A DNA stretch of 64,000 nt from Leptolyngbya sp. Heron Island J (GCF_000482245.1 NZ_AWNH01000006.1:23534-87533), one strand, 5' to 3'; counted from the first letter of the stretch, positions 46,501 to 55,695 are shown. Notes: a model not told the origin generated them from the sequence alone. Made by a program: numbers and translations.

Positions 46501-48980
46501 TTCATGGTGACGGGGGTAATGACACCATCATTGGAGGGACTGGGCATGAGATTCTGGATGGTGGTGCTGGGGATGATGCGATCGCAGCCGGTACTGGTAA
46601 TGACATCGTTCTAGGCGGTGCTGGAAATGATGTCGTTCAAGGAGAAGGTGGCAATGACACCATCACAGGCGGTGAAGGTGCTGATATTCTTTCCGGTGGC
46701 GAAGGCAATGACACCCTGAATTTTGATGCAGATGACACCCTAGATGGTGGTAGCGGCAGTGACGTTGGTGTTTACCAGGGGCTTACAGGTATTAATCTCA
46801 ATATTGATGATGTAAGTCTGGAAGAAGTTCACGGTAATGTCGGGGATGACACCTTTACTTCAACCGCTGGTAATGCTGTAAAGATGTTCGGCGGTGCTGG
46901 CAACGACACTCTAGAAACTGGTAACGGTAGCGATCAGCTCTTTGGTGGCGAAGGTAATGATACCATTACATCCACAGGTGGTCACAGCTACATTGAGGGT
47001 GGTCTTGGCAATGACACTATTACTACAGGAGATGGTAACGATACCTTAGTTGCCGATGCTGGAGATGATGTTCTCATTGCTGGAGACGGCCATGATGTCT
47101 TAAAAGGAGGAGCTGGTGCCGATAGCCTCATTGGAGGAGCTGGTAATGATACCCTCTATTTTGATGCGGCAGACACTGGTGTTGATGCTGGTGTTGGTAC
47201 TGAGGATATAGCCCATTACGAAAGTAGTGATGCTCTTACCATCGATTTAGATGCTACCGGTATTGAAATACTCCACAGTAATGTGGGTGACGATACTATC
47301 ACCGCCAGCAGTGGCCAGGATTTCACCGTTTACAGTGATGGTGGCAATGATACCATTACCACCGGTAGCGGTAATGACACCCTAGCAGGCGGCAGCGGTG
47401 ATGATGTTCTAGACGCTGGTAGTGGTAGCAATACTCTCATCGGTGGTGCTGGTAATGATAGTCTCACCAGTGGTAATGATAGTGACATCCTGGAAGGTGG
47501 TACCGGTGATGACGTCCTGACTACCAGTGGCGGCAAAAATACTTTACTCGGTGGTGACGGTAATGATATTCTCACCGCCGGTGATGGCAGCGATACCCTA
47601 AATGGCGGTGATGGCAATGACACCCTGGATGCGGGTGCAGGCAATGATACATTGGATGGTGGCAGCGGTACCGACCAACTAATCGCTGGCAGCGGTAACG
47701 ATAAGCTCTATTTTGATGCTGACGATACTGTTATTGATGGAGGGACCGGTACCGATACCGCTTATTTCCAGAGCAATACAGATCTCAACATCAATGTCAC
47801 TGATGCTGGCATTGAGAGGCTCTATGCGAACAGTGGTAACGATCAGCTCTCAGCCACTGGTAATAACCAAATCAAACTATACGGTAAGGACGGTGATGAT
47901 ATCCTCACATCCGAAGGCGGCAATGACCGACTAGAGGGTGGTGATGGCAATGATATTCTTACAACTACTGGTGGTAACAATACTCTGAAAGGTGGTACTG
48001 GTGATGACCAGCTTACTTCCGGTACAGGCAATGACATCCTTGAAGGTGGGAGCGGTAACGATACCCTGCTCAGCACTGGGGGCAACAACACCCTGAAAGG
48101 TGGTAACGGGAACGATACTCTGACTGCTGGAGACGGTGTGGATACTCTAGATGGCGGTGCAGGCAATGACATCCTTGAAGGTGGTGCTGGGGATGATGTG
48201 CTGCTAGGTGGTAATGATACCGATACTCTCTACGGTGGTGAGGGTAATGACTCTCTCTCTGGTGGCCTAGGAGATGACATCCTCTCTGGTGGTGGTGGCA
48301 ATGACACCCTTAATGCCGAAGTTGGTAATGACTTACTTGATGGGGGAGCGGGTAATGACAAACTCTATGGCAGTAGCGGTAATAACTTCCTCTACGGTGG
48401 TTCTGGTAACGATGAACTCTATGGTGTTGCTGGCGAAAATGAACTCCATGGTGGCGAGGGTAGTGATCAACTCTTTGGCGGCATAGGGAAAGATCAGCTC
48501 CTTGGCGAGCTTGGTGATGACCAACTCTATGGAGATGCTGGGAATGATTCGCTAGATGGTGGCGAAGGTAGCGACAGCCTGTTTGGTGGTGAAGGTAATG
48601 ATACCCTACTAGGTGGCAGGGGAGCTGATGTCCTTAGAGGTGCTACAGACGGTGCAGGTGAAATAGATATTCTCATTGGAGGTGGTGGTAGCGATTACTT
48701 TATCCTCGGTGAATCAGGACAAGTCTTTTATGATGATGGTGACCTACTAACGGCTGGCACGTCTGATTACGCCTTAATTACAGATTTCAATGGTTCAGAG
48801 GATATTCTTCAGTTGAGCGGTGCAGCTAGTGATTATGTCCTTGGCTCTTCTGGATCCAGCACTAACATCTATCTAGATAGTGATGGTACCGGCAGCTTGA
48901 GTGGATCGGATGAATTGATTGCTACATTGGAGGGAACTTTAGGTATGGATCTATCCAACACATCAATTCTGTACGTGTAG
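43554..48980 (+). CDS. Large RTX (hemolysin-type calcium-binding) repeat protein, probably type I secreted
   Basis: 1808 residues, with no N-terminal signal peptide. From about residue 35 to 1700 it is almost entirely nonapeptide repeats of the GGxGxDxLx type, which bind Ca2+ and fold as beta rolls outside the cell. Five spacer modules interrupt the repeats, each starting with a FDAADT- or FDADDT-like segment and ending near an HGN.GDD-like turn (about 45875, 46325, 46715, 47155 and 47705). The last 110 residues (SDYALITDFNGSEDILQL onwards) match the C-terminal region recognised by type I secretion systems. No ABC exporter gene is in the window. It carries no enzyme domain, so a structural surface or matrix role is likely. 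The long Pro/Ser-rich frames on the other strand are mirror images of the repeats. Confidence 0.92.
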   Translation: MSSKSNSSVIDNVLKGSVLSDVLIGLEFNDEIQGYEGNDVWLSGEAGNDLVAGGAGNDILSGGEGNDLLHGDFSEGSGWELGIDGNYSYNPLSLSVNSTESNRQNLAFPPGDNSAIYNDLIFGGLGRDIILGSWGDDAISGGLGNDIINGGVGNDYWLAGGDGNDTINGDDGNDILEGGAGNDLLNGGNGNDILTGDTGQDTLYAGDGEDIADGGEGADLVDGGAGHDQLTGGLGNDKILGGDGHDTLDGGDGEDVLIGGAGDDYSMLGGSGNDALYGEAGHDFMDGGTGNDLMYGGREDDVMLGGEGADRIYGGEGIDRIDGGAGADVIEGNSGDDDIHGGDNDDEIAGGTGQDILYGDAGNDLIDGGEGHDYIDGGEGNDTLDGSTGMDTIEGGAGNDVIRGGADNDGWLSGGVGQDEIFGDAGDDVLSGGVDNDQLQGGTGNDVLLGDAGNDVLLGGEGDDYWLDGGEGNDTVDAGAGHDVATGGVGDDVVIGGAGNDTLLGDAGNDQLFGDAGDDILDGGDGADLLEGGTGNDTLKGADGADLIHGGDGVDYAEGGAGDDNITGDLGDDSLLGDAGADTIDGGAGHDYLAGGAGDDTLIGGADNDTIQGGADNDTLDGGDGYDILEGGDGSDTLSGGNQEDILKGDAGDDSLDGGAGHDVLEGGAGNDLLQGQTGNDALFGETGNDTLKGGLGDDYLSGGADNDVLEGGDGVDVLEGGDGADALYGGAGDDGWLSGQAGADIVDGGAGHDVLSGGAGADQLQGGTGNDTVFFDAADTVVKGDVGYDVAIVETSEGASLDLGANSFNEAHGNAGNDTFTNTNGAGAASGESVAMFGNAGNDSLTGGAANDYLDAGAGDDVASGGAGDDYALGGDGADVLSGDAGNDLLEGNAGNDTLDGGDGHDTLDGGDGADTLLGGDGHDTLKFDAADTVDGGDGYDVARAQGDVGVTLDLGASQIELAYGTDAADVFTNSSNNSVEIHGDGGNDTIIGGTGHEILDGGAGDDAIAAGTGNDIVLGGAGNDVVQGEGGNDTITGGEGADILSGGEGNDTLNFDADDTLDGGSGSDVGVYQGLTGINLNIDDVSLEEVHGNVGDDTFTSTAGNAVKMFGGAGNDTLETGNGSDQLFGGEGNDTITSTGGHSYIEGGLGNDTITTGDGNDTLVADAGDDVLIAGDGHDVLKGGAGADSLIGGAGNDTLYFDAADTGVDAGVGTEDIAHYESSDALTIDLDATGIEILHSNVGDDTITASSGQDFTVYSDGGNDTITTGSGNDTLAGGSGDDVLDAGSGSNTLIGGAGNDSLTSGNDSDILEGGTGDDVLTTSGGKNTLLGGDGNDILTAGDGSDTLNGGDGNDTLDAGAGNDTLDGGSGTDQLIAGSGNDKLYFDADDTVIDGGTGTDTAYFQSNTDLNINVTDAGIERLYANSGNDQLSATGNNQIKLYGKDGDDILTSEGGNDRLEGGDGNDILTTTGGNNTLKGGTGDDQLTSGTGNDILEGGSGNDTLLSTGGNNTLKGGNGNDTLTAGDGVDTLDGGAGNDILEGGAGDDVLLGGNDTDTLYGGEGNDSLSGGLGDDILSGGGGNDTLNAEVGNDLLDGGAGNDKLYGSSGNNFLYGGSGNDELYGVAGENELHGGEGSDQLFGGIGKDQLLGELGDDQLYGDAGNDSLDGGEGSDSLFGGEGNDTLLGGRGADVLRGATDGAGEIDILIGGGGSDYFILGESGQVFYDDGDLLTAGTSDYALITDFNGSEDILQLSGAASDYVLGSSGSSTNIYLDSDGTGSLSGSDELIATLEGTLGMDLSNTSILYV

Positions 48981-49049
48981 TCAACAACTTTGATCGATGG
49001 TGGTCTACTTAAGTCGGGAACATTCAGTCAGATAGAATTTTAGAATCTT

Positions 49050-49086
49050 GGAGTCAGAAGTCATTAATGAGATGGGTTCTGACTCC
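49050..49086 (+). terminator. Hairpin after the RTX gene
   Basis: GGAGTCAGAA at 49050-49059 pairs with TTCTGACTCC at 49077-49086 (10 bp, 17-base loop). There is no strong U tract; it is a probable terminator or 3' end stabiliser. Confidence 0.45.
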
Positions 49087-49196
49087 CGATTTCTATATTC
49101 TTGTTCATGAACGTCCCACATATAAGTTGTTAGCCAGTCTACCTATCTTAGCCCGATAGATAATATCGCCTTAATACTCATTTTGAGGAAACCAAC

Positions 49197-49481
49197 ATGC
49201 TTGAATTCAAGGGATTTCACCCTAAGGACGTCTCCAATGAAATCGCACTTAAACTGACAAACTCAGGGGTGCATTACCATAACATAGACAGTGGCGCTTT
49301 TCAGTTTATTCCCTACACAGAAATTGCTGGATTTTCTGGTTGGCAGCCTGGATATGGCTCTCTTCATATCTACAGTAGTAATCCAAACTTGATGATCCAC
49401 TTAAACTTTACAGCAGAAGTAGCGGAGCAAGCGCTATCCCAAATTCAGAGCTTTCTCCAAGAGAAGATGGTCACTGTCTAG
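49197..49481 (+). CDS. Small hypothetical protein
   Basis: 94 residues. No signal peptide or membrane segment. Alternating short strands (GVHYHNIDSGAFQFIPYTEI, GSLHIYSSNPNLMIHLNF) followed by one C-terminal helix (VAEQALSQIQSFLQEKM) give a pattern like a small PH-type or roll fold, but no family is recognised. It lies between the RTX gene and a bidirectional terminator; a transcript from the RTX promoter could include it if the hairpin at 49050 is leaky. Confidence 0.7.
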   Translation: MLEFKGFHPKDVSNEIALKLTNSGVHYHNIDSGAFQFIPYTEIAGFSGWQPGYGSLHIYSSNPNLMIHLNFTAEVAEQALSQIQSFLQEKMVTV

Positions 49482-49495
49482 TTACGAGATTTATC

Positions 49496-49543
49496 AAAAG
49501 GAAAAGAGCTGTATTCCGCATCGAATACAGCTCTTTTCCTTTT
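49496..49543. terminator. Bidirectional terminator between convergent genes
   Basis: A perfect 21-bp stem (49496-49516 with 49523-49543) closes a six-base loop. A and T runs at the stem base provide a U tract in both directions. It separates the small + strand gene from the DUF3131 operon on the - strand. Confidence 0.9.
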
Positions 49544-49602
49544 GACGGTTCTCAAAGAAATAAGCTCTGGAAAGCTTGCTAAAAAGATGTCAAACTATAC
49601 TT

Positions 49603-50931
49603 TTAATGTTCGATGACATCTAATATAGGTTTATTACCAAGAGCTTTGTAGTAAAGGATTTCTAAAATAAGGCCGTTAGTATTACTGGTTAGGATGGCAT
49701 TGATTTCGTCACTCTCTTCATAGAGACCTGCATAAAAACCACCCCCATCGGGATCCTGTAGCTCTTTTACAGCCTTTATTAGTTTTAATGTGTAGGGCTT
49801 TTGGGGAAATAGGTAGTACCAACCAAAGGCTGCTTTCGTACTAAGTGTACGTAGTTCTGAGTGAGATTCATTCTCTTCTGTAATCACAGCCCATGGAGTT
49901 CCATTAGCATAGAGAGTGCTATAGAGAAAATGAGGCACTTGATCGATGTTATCTTCAGAGACAGCGGTTAGATGTCCTGTTTCCTTATATCTGTTTTCCT
50001 GAGCAGTCAATATGGCTTCTGCATACTCAGCCAGGGTTTCATCCCAGCCAAACTCAATGGCTTCTAGAATGTAGGACTCACTAACTACGTAGTTATTGGC
50101 ATCAGTTTCTTCGAAATTACGCTGGTCTACGGGGATTTTCACTCCGCTCACGTTCACCAACTTCATCGGTTCTGTTTCTAACGCTTTTGGAGCTTCAAAT
50201 CCCCAGAGTTCGTAGCCCCTTGCTGCATATTCTTCGTACCCTAGGCGGCCTTCCTGTACTGGCAGAAGTTGGCCATTAGACTTGAAGACTGCCCCATAGA
50301 GCTGTCCCTCCTTGATGGAGCGAGGAATTTGCCAACCTGACATCAGACCAGAGATCCAATTATCATATTGGGGGTGGCATGTGCGAACAATATGCAGCGC
50401 TGTGAGAAAGCGACCAATGTCTAGAGCCGACCAGCCCAATCCCTTTTTGGTAGGATTATTGCCATAGTCTACCATTTCTCCAGTAGCGCTGTTATACACC
50501 TTGTTGGGGAGAGCACCCTCTACTAATGGTAGGTCACCAAGTGAGGTTAAAAATTGATTGAGTTGCAGATCAAACTCACCTTGATCGATTAAACCCATCC
50601 ACCGAACCGCATTCAAGGCCATTAGGTAATTACCTTGATCCCAAAGGGTACCGGAGGGAAACTGATTAGCTGAATTGATAAACCCAGTATCTGGTTGTCG
50701 ATTGTTGACAAAGTATTGCCAGGCTGTTGCAGCATACTCTTGCTCGGGCTCGGTTAGAGGAGCGGTTAACTGACCACAAAGGTTGTTAGAGGGTGCATCA
50801 GTTGTGACGGCTTGAAAATCAGACTTTTGGCCCCCACTACCAATAGTGCCACTAGCACAAGCAGTCAAACTACCCATTGCTAGAAGGCTAGCAAACAAAC
50901 CTATAAAAGTTCGAGATTGATAGAAATTCAT
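49603..50931 (-). CDS. DUF3131-domain lipoprotein
   Basis: 442 residues. A lipoprotein signal ends in SLTAC (lipid-bearing Cys25). A single DUF3131 domain covers about 60-440: WQYFVNNRQPDTGFINSA, LWDQGNYLMALNAVRWMGL, NKVYNSATGEMVDYGNNP, GWSALDIGRFLTALH, GRLGYEEYAARGYELWGFEA. The helix-rich repeating pattern is consistent with an (alpha/alpha)n barrel as in many glycoside hydrolases, with conserved Asp/Glu/Trp residues at candidate active sites. The reaction is unknown. It starts five bases after the three-domain DUF3131 gene and is very similar to that protein's first domain, so it arose by duplication. Confidence 0.85.
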   Translation of the reverse strand: MNFYQSRTFIGLFASLLAMGSLTACASGTIGSGGQKSDFQAVTTDAPSNNLCGQLTAPLTEPEQEYAATAWQYFVNNRQPDTGFINSANQFPSGTLWDQGNYLMALNAVRWMGLIDQGEFDLQLNQFLTSLGDLPLVEGALPNKVYNSATGEMVDYGNNPTKKGLGWSALDIGRFLTALHIVRTCHPQYDNWISGLMSGWQIPRSIKEGQLYGAVFKSNGQLLPVQEGRLGYEEYAARGYELWGFEAPKALETEPMKLVNVSGVKIPVDQRNFEETDANNYVVSESYILEAIEFGWDETLAEYAEAILTAQENRYKETGHLTAVSEDNIDQVPHFLYSTLYANGTPWAVITEENESHSELRTLSTKAAFGWYYLFPQKPYTLKLIKAVKELQDPDGGGFYAGLYEESDEINAILTSNTNGLILEILYYKALGNKPILDVIEH

Positions 50932-50936
50932 ATTTT

Positions 50937-53900
50937 CTAAAAGGTATGCGCAAGTGGGTGTCCGTTTTGGGTTTTGTACAACAAACTTTCAAGGATAATG
51001 GCGTTAGTGTTGACATTGATCGCTTTGTTGGGACCAAGGTCTGGGTTTTCGTATCGCCCTGATAGATATCCTTTGTGCTCATCGGCAAGGTTTTGCACCG
51101 CTTGTCTAAGGATTTGGCTGTAGTTGTTGTCAGGTAAAAGACTACTCCAAGCGAAAGCTGCTTTTGTACTTAAGAAACGTAGGTCTGGGTGATTCTTTCC
51201 TTTTACATCTGTCGCTGGCCAAGACTGATTATCAGCGTAAACACTGTAGTAGAGGAAATAGGGTTTGCGATCAAGTGCATCTTCGTTTACTGCGGTTAGT
51301 ATGCCCGTGTCAATATATCGATTTGCTTGAACCTGCAAGAGATTTTCAATTTGTGGTAAGATTGTATCGGGCCATCCTAACTCCATACCCCAGAGTAGAT
51401 AAGGATCGTTAGTGAGGTGATTGCTAGCTCCTGAGGAACTGCGATCGCGCTGATCTACCAACAGCTCCACACCTTCCACGGTAACTCTCTGGGCAGGCGG
51501 ATGATACAGAGCGTTATCGGCTTCAATTCCCCAAAGTTTGAAGCCATAGGCTGCATATTGTTCGTAGCCTAGGCGTCCTTCTTGCCAGTACTGCAATCCA
51601 TTGCGACTCGCTCCGCTGCCCCACAGCCAACCATCTTTAACAGACTTATTTAAATCATAGCTGGCTACGATAGTATTAATGCGATCGCGAAACTCTGGAT
51701 AATGGGTTTTGAGGGTGTATAGAGCTACCAGATATCGGCCTAGATCCAAGGCCGACCAGCCACTGGTCCCATTGGGGTCAGGCCGGTTACTCAATGTCCG
51801 TATTGTAGCTGTGTCAGTGCTATAGGCTTTGTTTGGTAACCTTGTTATTGGTAAGGGCAACTGTTCCAGGGTACGTAACAGAATCGATAACTTTTCATTT
51901 AACTCTGTTTCAGAAATCAGCCCCAGTTGACGAGCAGCATGGATGCCCAAAAGAGCGCTACCCTGGTCCCACCAGGTAGCCCAAGGTAGTCCGTCAACAG
52001 CATTAACCATACCGGTATCGGGATTCCAATTATTCTCAAAATACGTCCATGCCCGTTGAGCCGCTGCTCGATCTAGGGAATCTGCCATTTGTTCCACATT
52101 GTCCAAAGGTAGAGTCGGACTAACTAACTCAGATAGTTCAGATTGTGAAGGAGCCTTTTTTTTTTCCTCAAGCGGTATTGCCGGAAGAACTTCCTCAATA
52201 AGATCTCTGGGCAATAAGGCCATGTCTACTTCTGTATCTTTTGCAATCCAGTATGCCCCTTGCTCATTAGTCACCATTTCAATCGCTGGTCGAGAGCTTT
52301 CGGGAAGACCTAACCCCAACTCATCTCCATTACGAATTGCATCCCACCATGGAGAGTCCATATCGTCGTGGGGATAGATAAGAGGTTGTTGTCGAGTATT
52401 TTTATGGAGTAAAGCCTGAAGAATTAGACTATTAGTCGAACCTGTAAATCCAATGGCTCTGCGACCACCGTTCTCATAAAAGCCCTCATAGTAGCCTAGT
52501 TGTTGATTGTATAAATCTAGAGTTGCTAGCCATAGTTCTCGACCATAATCGTTATTGGGAAATAGGGTGTGATAGGCAAACGCTACAGCTGTACTGACTA
52601 TGCGGGAGTTTGGGATAACGTTGCCCTGATCGTCCACAGCAACCCAAGAACGGCCATCGGACACAAGCGTGCTATGAACCACATAAGGGGCTTGATTCAC
52701 CAGGGTAGTTCCCGAGGCACTAAATGTACCTGTCCGTCTATATCGGTTGGCTTCAGCCTGGTAGATCGCTTCTACTAGAGAACGGATTTGGGGGTCAAAC
52801 CCAAATTCTAGACCGTACAAAATGAATGGTGTGCTGGTGGTATTTAATAGTTCGTTTCGACGACGCTGCTCTGGTTGAGAGCGATTGGTGGGAACCGCTT
52901 GTTCTTCCAGTTTAGCGGTGACATAATTGCCACCCACCGCTGAGCGAGAGGCATCAAATCCCCATAACTGAAAAGCACGGGCAGCATATTCTTCATAGCC
53001 GAGGATTTCTGCTGGTTTGACTCGGATGCGATCTCGACCCCGATCATCCTGGGCTAAACGCGCATTAGCAATACGACCATTTCTGACTACCCGCAGATAA
53101 GACCAGTCTAAGGCCAGCTGATCTACAACGTCGGCATATTCAAGATGACAGGTTTTGAGTGTATGCAAAGAAGCTAATAGACGCCCAATATCTAAGCCAG
53201 ACCAGCCATTTCCTTGAGGGAGGGAGTTACCGCCGTAGTCAATAGGTTCTAAAGTCAAAGTGCTGTAGGAACGATGGGGGAGTTCTCCTGCAAACAGTTC
53301 AATTTCCTGCAGAGCCCCTAACAAATGTCGGACTCGCTCATCAAACTTTTCAGCATTAATCACATCCATAGCTCGGGCAGCATGGAGTGAAGCCAGGTAG
53401 TCTCCTATCCCCCAAAGCGTGACACCATCCAGGTCGCTGCGATCAGGGACTAGCCCTGAGGGTGTATGGTTAGCTTCAAAATATTGCCAGGCTGTTTTGG
53501 CATAACGCATATCCGTAACATTTAAAGGACTGGCTACGGATGAGCAAGCTGATGAACGCGGTTTTTCAACAGGAGCAATAGCCGCAACAGTGATCTTTTC
53601 AGGGGCTTCAGGCGGCGGTGCTGCCGCTGATGATGGTTCAGTCGATGGCGATGACTCAGGGTTACTGGCTGTTTCTAGAGAAAGTGTAGGAGGCGGTGGC
53701 TCAGCAGGTATCGGTGGCTCGGGATTACTGGCTGTTTCTGGAGGATGCGGTAAATCCCCTGTCGTTTCCCCTGGTGGAACAGTGGGCACTGAAATAGGAG
53801 CACTATCGCTTGCCAACATCGGTACATGTCCACGAGCTTTGTAGTAAAGGATCTCCAAAATCAGTCCATTACTGTTCCCAGTGAGAATGTCGTTGATAGG

Positions 53901-55115
53901 TGGCTGAGGGTCGTACAGCCCTGATTCGTAAATGCCTGCATAGTAGCCCCGACCAGAGTTAGTTGTATCCTTTACATGATCGAAAATTTTGTGGGCATAG
54001 GGATCATCAGGATAGACATAGCGCCATCCGAACGCAGACTTGGTGCTTAAAGTACGCAGTTCAGGGTGTAGTTCATTATTCTCCGTAATAACGGCCCAAG
54101 GCACACCATTGGAGTAAACCGTACTGTAGAGAAAGTAAGGAGCCTGATTAATGTTATCTTCGGAAACAGCCGTTAACAGACCTGTATCTTCAAAGCGTCG
54201 TTTTTGAGCTTCGAAGACTCGACGTGCATAATCCGCCTGATCACCTGCCAACCCAAATTCAATGGCATCCAGGATATAGGATTCACTTACAACATAGTTG
54301 TTAGCATTCGTTGTTTGAAAATCTCTAGTATCGTATGGGATTTGTAGACCATAAATATCTACGAAATCAAACGGATCGTAAGCTATAGCTTGAGACGCAT
54401 CAAATCCCCACAATGCATAACCTCTCGCTGCATATTCCTCGTATCCTAATCGTCCTTCCTGGACTGGGAGCGTGCTATCGTCTGGCAGAACAGCAGCTCC
54501 ATAGAGCATACCATCTCTGACCGAAGCCGCAATATTCCAACTGGAAAGAATGCCAGCTAGCCACTCAGAATACTGGGGATGACATGTACGCACAATATGA
54601 AATGCGGCTAACAGGCGTCCAATATCCAGGGCTGACCAACCGATGCCTCGCTCCAATGGATTGTTGCCATAATCCACCATTTCTCCAGTAGCACTGTTAT
54701 AAACCTTGTTAGGTAGCGTATCTTCAAATAGGCGCAGCTGTCCCAAGCCAGTGAGAAACTTATTTAATCGGCTATCAAATTCTGCTTGATCAATTAACCC
54801 CATCCACCTGGCCGCATTCATGGCTGCCAGATAATTACCTAAATCCCACAGAGTTCCTGATGGATAGCCGCCTGCAGAATTGGAAAGCCCCGTGGATTCT
54901 TGAACATTATCCACAAAATAATTCCAGGCCGATTGAGCGTAGCCCGTTTCTTCGGGGGTCAAGGGCTGTGTAATAGCAGCACATTGTTCTGGACCGTTTT
55001 GTGCAACAACGGGAGAGATATGAAAAATGGATATACGTAGGGCAATAAATATGCCTACAAGCCAATAGGCAATCAATCTGATCCAGAATCGATGACGAGC
55101 CAATAGTGTTAACAC
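50937..55115 (-). CDS. Three-domain DUF3131 protein
   Basis: 1392 residues. A signal or anchor segment (about 12-38) is followed by three DUF3131 domains: about 40-440, 545-900 and 1010-1390. Each has the WxYF start, an LW.xG.yL or WWDQGSALLG helix, NK.Y.S or HRSYS, a GWSALD(L/I)GR helix and a GYE.YAA.(G/A)F.LWG segment. A Pro/Glu/Ser-rich linker (about 445-540) separates domains 1 and 2, and an acidic linker separates 2 and 3. Domain 1 is nearly the same as the lipoprotein encoded downstream. A chain of putative barrel domains would suit processive handling of an extracellular polymer. Its placement near the GT2 synthase supports a matrix role, but no activity is established from sequence. 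Confidence 0.87.
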   Translation of the reverse strand: MLTLLARHRFWIRLIAYWLVGIFIALRISIFHISPVVAQNGPEQCAAITQPLTPEETGYAQSAWNYFVDNVQESTGLSNSAGGYPSGTLWDLGNYLAAMNAARWMGLIDQAEFDSRLNKFLTGLGQLRLFEDTLPNKVYNSATGEMVDYGNNPLERGIGWSALDIGRLLAAFHIVRTCHPQYSEWLAGILSSWNIAASVRDGMLYGAAVLPDDSTLPVQEGRLGYEEYAARGYALWGFDASQAIAYDPFDFVDIYGLQIPYDTRDFQTTNANNYVVSESYILDAIEFGLAGDQADYARRVFEAQKRRFEDTGLLTAVSEDNINQAPYFLYSTVYSNGVPWAVITENNELHPELRTLSTKSAFGWRYVYPDDPYAHKIFDHVKDTTNSGRGYYAGIYESGLYDPQPPINDILTGNSNGLILEILYYKARGHVPMLASDSAPISVPTVPPGETTGDLPHPPETASNPEPPIPAEPPPPTLSLETASNPESSPSTEPSSAAAPPPEAPEKITVAAIAPVEKPRSSACSSVASPLNVTDMRYAKTAWQYFEANHTPSGLVPDRSDLDGVTLWGIGDYLASLHAARAMDVINAEKFDERVRHLLGALQEIELFAGELPHRSYSTLTLEPIDYGGNSLPQGNGWSGLDIGRLLASLHTLKTCHLEYADVVDQLALDWSYLRVVRNGRIANARLAQDDRGRDRIRVKPAEILGYEEYAARAFQLWGFDASRSAVGGNYVTAKLEEQAVPTNRSQPEQRRRNELLNTTSTPFILYGLEFGFDPQIRSLVEAIYQAEANRYRRTGTFSASGTTLVNQAPYVVHSTLVSDGRSWVAVDDQGNVIPNSRIVSTAVAFAYHTLFPNNDYGRELWLATLDLYNQQLGYYEGFYENGGRRAIGFTGSTNSLILQALLHKNTRQQPLIYPHDDMDSPWWDAIRNGDELGLGLPESSRPAIEMVTNEQGAYWIAKDTEVDMALLPRDLIEEVLPAIPLEEKKKAPSQSELSELVSPTLPLDNVEQMADSLDRAAAQRAWTYFENNWNPDTGMVNAVDGLPWATWWDQGSALLGIHAARQLGLISETELNEKLSILLRTLEQLPLPITRLPNKAYSTDTATIRTLSNRPDPNGTSGWSALDLGRYLVALYTLKTHYPEFRDRINTIVASYDLNKSVKDGWLWGSGASRNGLQYWQEGRLGYEQYAAYGFKLWGIEADNALYHPPAQRVTVEGVELLVDQRDRSSSGASNHLTNDPYLLWGMELGWPDTILPQIENLLQVQANRYIDTGILTAVNEDALDRKPYFLYYSVYADNQSWPATDVKGKNHPDLRFLSTKAAFAWSSLLPDNNYSQILRQAVQNLADEHKGYLSGRYENPDLGPNKAINVNTNAIILESLLYKTQNGHPLAHTF

Positions 55116-55695
55116 TTCTACAGGAACAACTTATTTAAATACAGATTCAAATTAACTTAATGGTTGAGCTAATTGATGTTCTAGAAGATGAAATGCTCCA
55201 CTTGCTTAGAAGCGGAATGTTGCCATGCGCTTAAATGAACAATTAAAAACGGATAAACTCTCTCTCTAAATGACTTTCTACAGAAACGATCAAAGATAAT
55301 TTGGTTGCCGAACCAGTTTTTGGAGATAAACGTCTAATGGCATACTCCAAGGTGATGATCAACCCCAATGCTGTGGCAATACCTCCAAGCACTGTGAGCA
55401 CTACCCAAATAGTTGGAGGCCCTATAAAGTCTTCTTCATTCATATGCATTACCACTTCAGCAGATGCAACAGCAATTGATCTGCAACAACTAGTGAACTC
55501 TATCGTAGTAGACAGAAAGAGGCAGCTTCTAAATTAACTTTTACCTTCACTATATATAATCAGTAATTTCAACTATTTTTAATGCAAAGTGATATATCTT
55601 GTTCAGCATCTTAGGCTTGCGGGTATATCTAAAGTAGTATCTACAAAGTCTAGAAAAAAGTAGTCCCTTTTTTTGAGCTTCAAATATAACTATAG
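55116..55695. other. Divergent intergenic region with one possible small gene
   Basis: About 580 A+T-rich bases between the DUF3131 operon and the REC-PP2C gene. It holds the possible 70-codon membrane peptide on the - strand at 55243-55455, listed separately. Otherwise nothing is recognisable. Confidence 0.4.
55243..55455 (-). CDS. Possible small single-pass membrane protein
   Basis: 70 residues from a GTG at 55455; ATG codons at 55449 and 55443 are alternative starts. One strong TM segment (IWVVLTVLGGIATALGLIIT) is followed by a basic cytoplasmic-type stretch (YAIRRLSPKT), giving a credible N-out topology. No ribosome-binding site is evident and no family is recognised. It sits upstream of the DUF3131 operon on the same strand. 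Confidence 0.4.
   Translation of the reverse strand: MVMHMNEEDFIGPPTIWVVLTVLGGIATALGLIITLEYAIRRLSPKTGSATKLSLIVSVESHLEREFIRF

Noticed and set aside
44463..48172. Long Pro/Ser/Val-rich reading frames on the - strand (and other + strand frames) within the RTX gene
   Set aside because: They are shifted or complementary readings of the regular GGxGxD repeats, start and stop arbitrarily and have low-complexity composition with no protein features.
43650..48620. Short regularly spaced DNA repeats that could suggest a CRISPR array
   Set aside because: They are codon-level repeats of the RTX nonapeptide in one long open frame, without constant repeat and unique spacer structure or cas genes.
53590..53844. 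Gly/Ser-rich + strand frame opposite the DUF3131 linker
   Set aside because: It is the complement of the Pro/Glu/Ser-rich linker codons and has no independent support.
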